48,867 bases of DNA from Streptomyces ureilyticus (lineage in GTDB: Bacteria > Actinomycetota > Actinomycetes > Streptomycetales > Streptomycetaceae): the NCBI RefSeq assembly GCF_011045025.1, contig NZ_JAAKZX010000056.1, positions 1 through 48,867 of the forward strand, in the 5' to 3' direction. This document shows positions 48,814-48,867 of this stretch, one piece after another (positions within the stretch are counted from its first letter, which is position 1; every line of letters begins with the position of its first letter). Under the pieces are notes generated by a model. That model saw nothing but the letters and a program-made list of their open reading frames with translations. It did no database searches and had not been told where the DNA came from. The translations under genes and the position numbers were made by a program.

Positions 48814-48867
48814 ACCCGTGGAGGGACCCGGCGCTCGTGTCGAGCTACCCCTCCGCCACCTCACCCC

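Noticed and set aside
46258..48864. 868-codon open frame on the minus strand
   Set aside because: It lies opposite the coupled tad genes and has the Arg/Pro/Ala-rich composition of antisense in GC-rich DNA; no protein motif is seen.
48845..48867. Possible 3' end of a minus-strand gene at the right edge
   Set aside because: Only seven codons before a TAG are visible; the neighbourhood would allow a helicase gene but the sequence cannot show it.

Overview
The window is high-GC actinobacterial chromosome, almost certainly Streptomyces. Codon third positions are strongly G/C, a wblA gene is present, one island gene carries a rare TTA codon, and the right two thirds keeps a gene order shared with S. 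coelicolor (SCO35xx region) and, in large part, with Mycobacterium tuberculosis (Rv3654c to Rv3683).

Positions 1-4760 are variable: a luciferase-like flavin oxidoreductase, a tiny secreted peptide divergent from a TrmB/LuxR-type regulator, a small membrane protein and a stand-alone cytochrome P450.

Positions 4761-15372 form a decayed integrative element. It lies between a truncated 3' half of a tRNA-Pro gene (4777-4818) and the intact tRNA-Pro(CGG) (15331-15404). An N-terminally truncated tyrosine integrase sits beside the intact tRNA. Inside are an unrecognised protein with a Cys-rich start and an HTH-like end, an SseB-like protein next to a tRNA-Gly 3' relic (a second, nested attachment scar), an intact IS630-type element with TA target duplication, fragments of three other insertion sequences, and a GH62 arabinofuranosidase family. 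That family has two intact genes, which share a near-identical 836-bp promoter/signal/ricin module but have diverged catalytic halves, plus one C-terminal remnant.

Positions 15400-33200 are core: metallophosphoesterase, YqeY protein, class A penicillin-binding protein, wblA, a pair of ArsA/Get3-like ATPases, DUF4177 and RidA proteins, two NUDIX hydrolases, a metallo-beta-lactamase-fold hydrolase, crp with a Crp-type operator, nth, a MarP-like membrane serine protease, an alpha/beta hydrolase, a holin-like membrane protein and nhaA. Most relate to envelope, stress or housekeeping roles.

Positions 33200-42700 hold acs, a SulP transporter fused to a carbonic anhydrase, a lipoprotein related to polysaccharide deacetylases, a CooC/MinD-like ATPase, a Fic-fold protein with a degenerate active site, a probable small-RNA interval and a HAD phosphatase.

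Positions 43240-48813 are a translationally coupled Tad pilus operon: Ssd/CpaE-like ATPase, TadA, TadB, TadC, a Flp-like pilin (DUF4244) and two TadE-like pseudopilins. The TadA start carries nine 15-residue repeats encoded by a 45-bp minisatellite, the most unusual coding feature of the core part.
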